From assembly GCA_004555705.1 (NCBI GenBank), contig SFHI01000086.1:1-14293 (forward strand): DNA of 14,293 nucleotides. Reading direction: 5' to 3'. The translations under genes were made by a program, and so were the position numbers. Source of the DNA: Clostridiales bacterium (GTDB lineage: Bacteria > Bacillota > Clostridia > Oscillospirales > Oscillospiraceae). Positions 12,920 through 14,293 of this stretch are shown here, piece by piece; position 1 is the first letter of the stretch, and every line of letters starts with the position of its first letter. The notes beneath the pieces are model-generated. The model searched no databases. It saw only the letters and a list, made by a program, of their open reading frames with translations, and was not told the DNA's origin.

Positions 12920-14155
12920 ATGGACAAAATCATGCGGGAACGGGCGGACCGGATTGTGGCGGCGTCCATCCGGGCGGTGCAGCCGGATGACGCGGTGGCC
13001 AGGGCCTTGAAGGGCGTGACCTTCCCCGGCCGGGTGGTGCTGGTGGCGGCGGGCAAGGCTGCCTGGCAGATGGCCAAGGCTGCCCGGGACTGTCTGGGCG
13101 ACCGGATCGACAGCGGTGTTGTGGTGACGAAGTACGGCCACGTCATGGGGCCCATCGGCAATTTCGACTGCAGGGAGGCGGGCCATCCGGTGCCGGACGA
13201 GAACTCCTTCGCTGCCACCCAGGCGGCCCTGGAGCTGGTGGAGAACCTGACGGAAAAGGACACCGTGCTGTTCCTCCTCTCCGGCGGGGGCAGTGCCCTG
13301 TTTGAAAAGCCCCTGGTGCCGCCGGAGGTTCTGCAGGACATTACGGGGCAGCTGCTGGCCTGCGGGGCGGACATTGTGGAGATCAACACCATCCGCAAGC
13401 GGCTGTCCGCGGTGAAGGGCGGACGGTTTGCTGAAGTTTGCGCCCCGGCGAAGGTGTTCTCCATTGTGCTGTCGGACATTCTGGGGGACCCTCTGGACAT
13501 GATCGCCTCCGGCCCGGCGGTGCCGGACAGCACCACCTGTGCCCAGGCGGAGGCCATCGCGGTGAAGTATGACCTGCGGCTGACGGAGCAGGCCAAGGAT
13601 TGCCTCCGGGCGGAAACCCCCAAACATCTGGACAATGTGACCACCCAGATCACCGGCTCCGTCCGGGAGCTGTGCGCCGCCGCCGCCGCGGAGTGCGAGA
13701 TGATGGGCTATGAGCCGGTGCTTCTGACGGACCAGCTGTGCTGCCAGGCCAAGGAGGCGGGCAGCTTCCTGGGGACAATTCTCAGAACTCACTATGGCCG
13801 CGGGAGGAAGCTTGCGTTCCTGGCCGGCGGCGAGACCGTGGTGCAGCTCACCGGCCACGGCAAGGGCGGCCGGAATCAGGAGCTGGCCCTGGCGGCGGCT
13901 CCGGCGCTGGAGGGCCTCACCGGGGTATGCGTGTTCAGCGTGGGCAGCGACGGAACCGACGGCCCCACGGACGCTGCCGGGGGCTATGTGGACGGGGAGA
14001 CCAACCGGGCGCTGAACGCCAGGAGGCTTTCCGTATTCGACGTGCTGAAGGACAACGACGCCTACCACGCCCTGGAGCAGGTGGGCGGCCTGATCATCAC
14101 CGGCCCCACGGGCACCAACGTCAACGACGTGGCCGTGGCACTGGTGGACGGTTAA
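12920..14155 (+). CDS. Glycerate 2-kinase, MOFRL/GckA type
   Basis: The 411-residue protein has the two-lobed layout of class II glycerate kinases (GckA/TtuD), which make 2-phosphoglycerate from D-glycerate and ATP. N-terminal lobe: AAGKAAWQMA (43-52), EAGHPVPDENS (86-96), LLSGGGSAL (119-127). Middle: VVEINTIRKRLSAVKGGR-like stretch and SDILGDPLDMIASGP. C-terminal MOFRL domain: GGETVVQLTGHGKGGRNQEL, then VGSDGTDGPTDAAGG and ITGPTGTNVNDVAVALV. Length is normal. The ATG at 12920 follows GGGAGG by seven bases; the longer frame starts inside repeat H. It is divergent from the larA operon. Such kinases close pathways that yield glycerate, for example from tartronate semialdehyde after aldarate breakdown or from hydroxypyruvate. 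Confidence 0.93.
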   Translation: MDKIMRERADRIVAASIRAVQPDDAVARALKGVTFPGRVVLVAAGKAAWQMAKAARDCLGDRIDSGVVVTKYGHVMGPIGNFDCREAGHPVPDENSFAATQAALELVENLTEKDTVLFLLSGGGSALFEKPLVPPEVLQDITGQLLACGADIVEINTIRKRLSAVKGGRFAEVCAPAKVFSIVLSDILGDPLDMIASGPAVPDSTTCAQAEAIAVKYDLRLTEQAKDCLRAETPKHLDNVTTQITGSVRELCAAAAAECEMMGYEPVLLTDQLCCQAKEAGSFLGTILRTHYGRGRKLAFLAGGETVVQLTGHGKGGRNQELALAAAPALEGLTGVCVFSVGSDGTDGPTDAAGGYVDGETNRALNARRLSVFDVLKDNDAYHALEQVGGLIITGPTGTNVNDVAVALVDG

Positions 14156-14258
14156 TGACGCTGCCGCGTTTGGAAGCAGTTCGGTAAAGCAGTATATTGC
14201 TGAGCAAGTGGACAGTGGACAGTTGTGGTGTCCCTTCGGGACGAATAGAAAACAGAGC
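14156..14258. other. Intergenic stretch with small repeats, no gene seen
   Basis: After the kinase stop I see a near-palindrome AGCAGTATATTGCT (14188-14201), a tandem pair of GTGGACA (14208-14221) and a short hairpin GTCCCTTCGGGAC (14230-14242) without a T-run. None is a convincing terminator or gene. Confidence 0.4.
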
Positions 14259-14293
14259 GATGAATTGGTGTTTGAAGTTTTCGAACACGTTAC
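14259..14293. repeat. Left end of another palindromic element (I), cut by the window edge
   Basis: GATGAATTGGTGTTTG followed by GTTTTCGAACACGTT closely follows the first 35 bases of element G, so a B/G-type copy probably starts here. Confidence 0.7.

Noticed and set aside
12785..14068. 427-residue minus-strand frame opposite the kinase
   Set aside because: Shadow frame, His/Arg/Gly-rich, running into repeat H. The kinase on the other strand has full motifs.

Overview
The window looks like a chromosomal segment of a fairly GC-rich anaerobic Firmicute, most likely of the Oscillospirales or related gut Clostridia. I base this on strong AGGAGG-type ribosome binding sites, occasional TTG and GTG starts, a small Spo0A-C-like protein, and gene content of ABC exporter, SemiSWEET, AEC carrier, GntP permease, LarA and UxaA-type dehydratase. 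The placement is inferred from gene style, not from a marker gene.

Layout. 1-730: the 3' end of an unidentified gene with a strong hairpin, then a small XRE-type regulator (minus) divergent from a frameshifted Spo0A-C-like ORF, with a palindrome over the promoter. 751-2514: ABC exporter half-transporter (minus, TTG start). 2934-3524: RluA-family pseudouridine synthase. 3811-4095: SemiSWEET-like protein and terminator. 4730-6561: AEC-family carrier downstream of an aldo/keto reductase broken by an internal out-of-frame deletion (both minus). 6981-7634: FCD-type GntR regulator (plus), with a promoter back to back with that of the reductase. 7857-12360: minus-strand cluster of LarA-family nickel racemase/epimerase, two-subunit UxaA/SuyAB/GarD-type dehydratase and GntP permease. 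12920-14155: MOFRL-type glycerate 2-kinase on the plus strand, divergent from the cluster.

The right half reads as a hydroxy-acid or sugar-acid catabolic locus: GntP imports an acid, LarA inverts its C2 hydroxyl, the UxaA-like pair dehydrates it (or removes another beta group), and the kinase phosphorylates glycerate produced further down. The substrate is not determined by the sequence. The larA promoter (TTGACA-18-TATAAT) carries a TGTATA-N3-TATACA inverted repeat over its -10 box, the kind of site GntR-type repressors bind.

Nearly every intergenic gap holds a member of a palindromic repeat family about 180-250 bp long, with ends resembling AAATTGTTGTTTA or AAATTGGTGTTTG. One core type carries CCAG-stem hairpins: nine copies differ in sequence, yet every copy stays fully paired. 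That covariation, plus the mixing of end types with core types and a probable nested insertion at 4295-4455, is the most unusual structure in the window.
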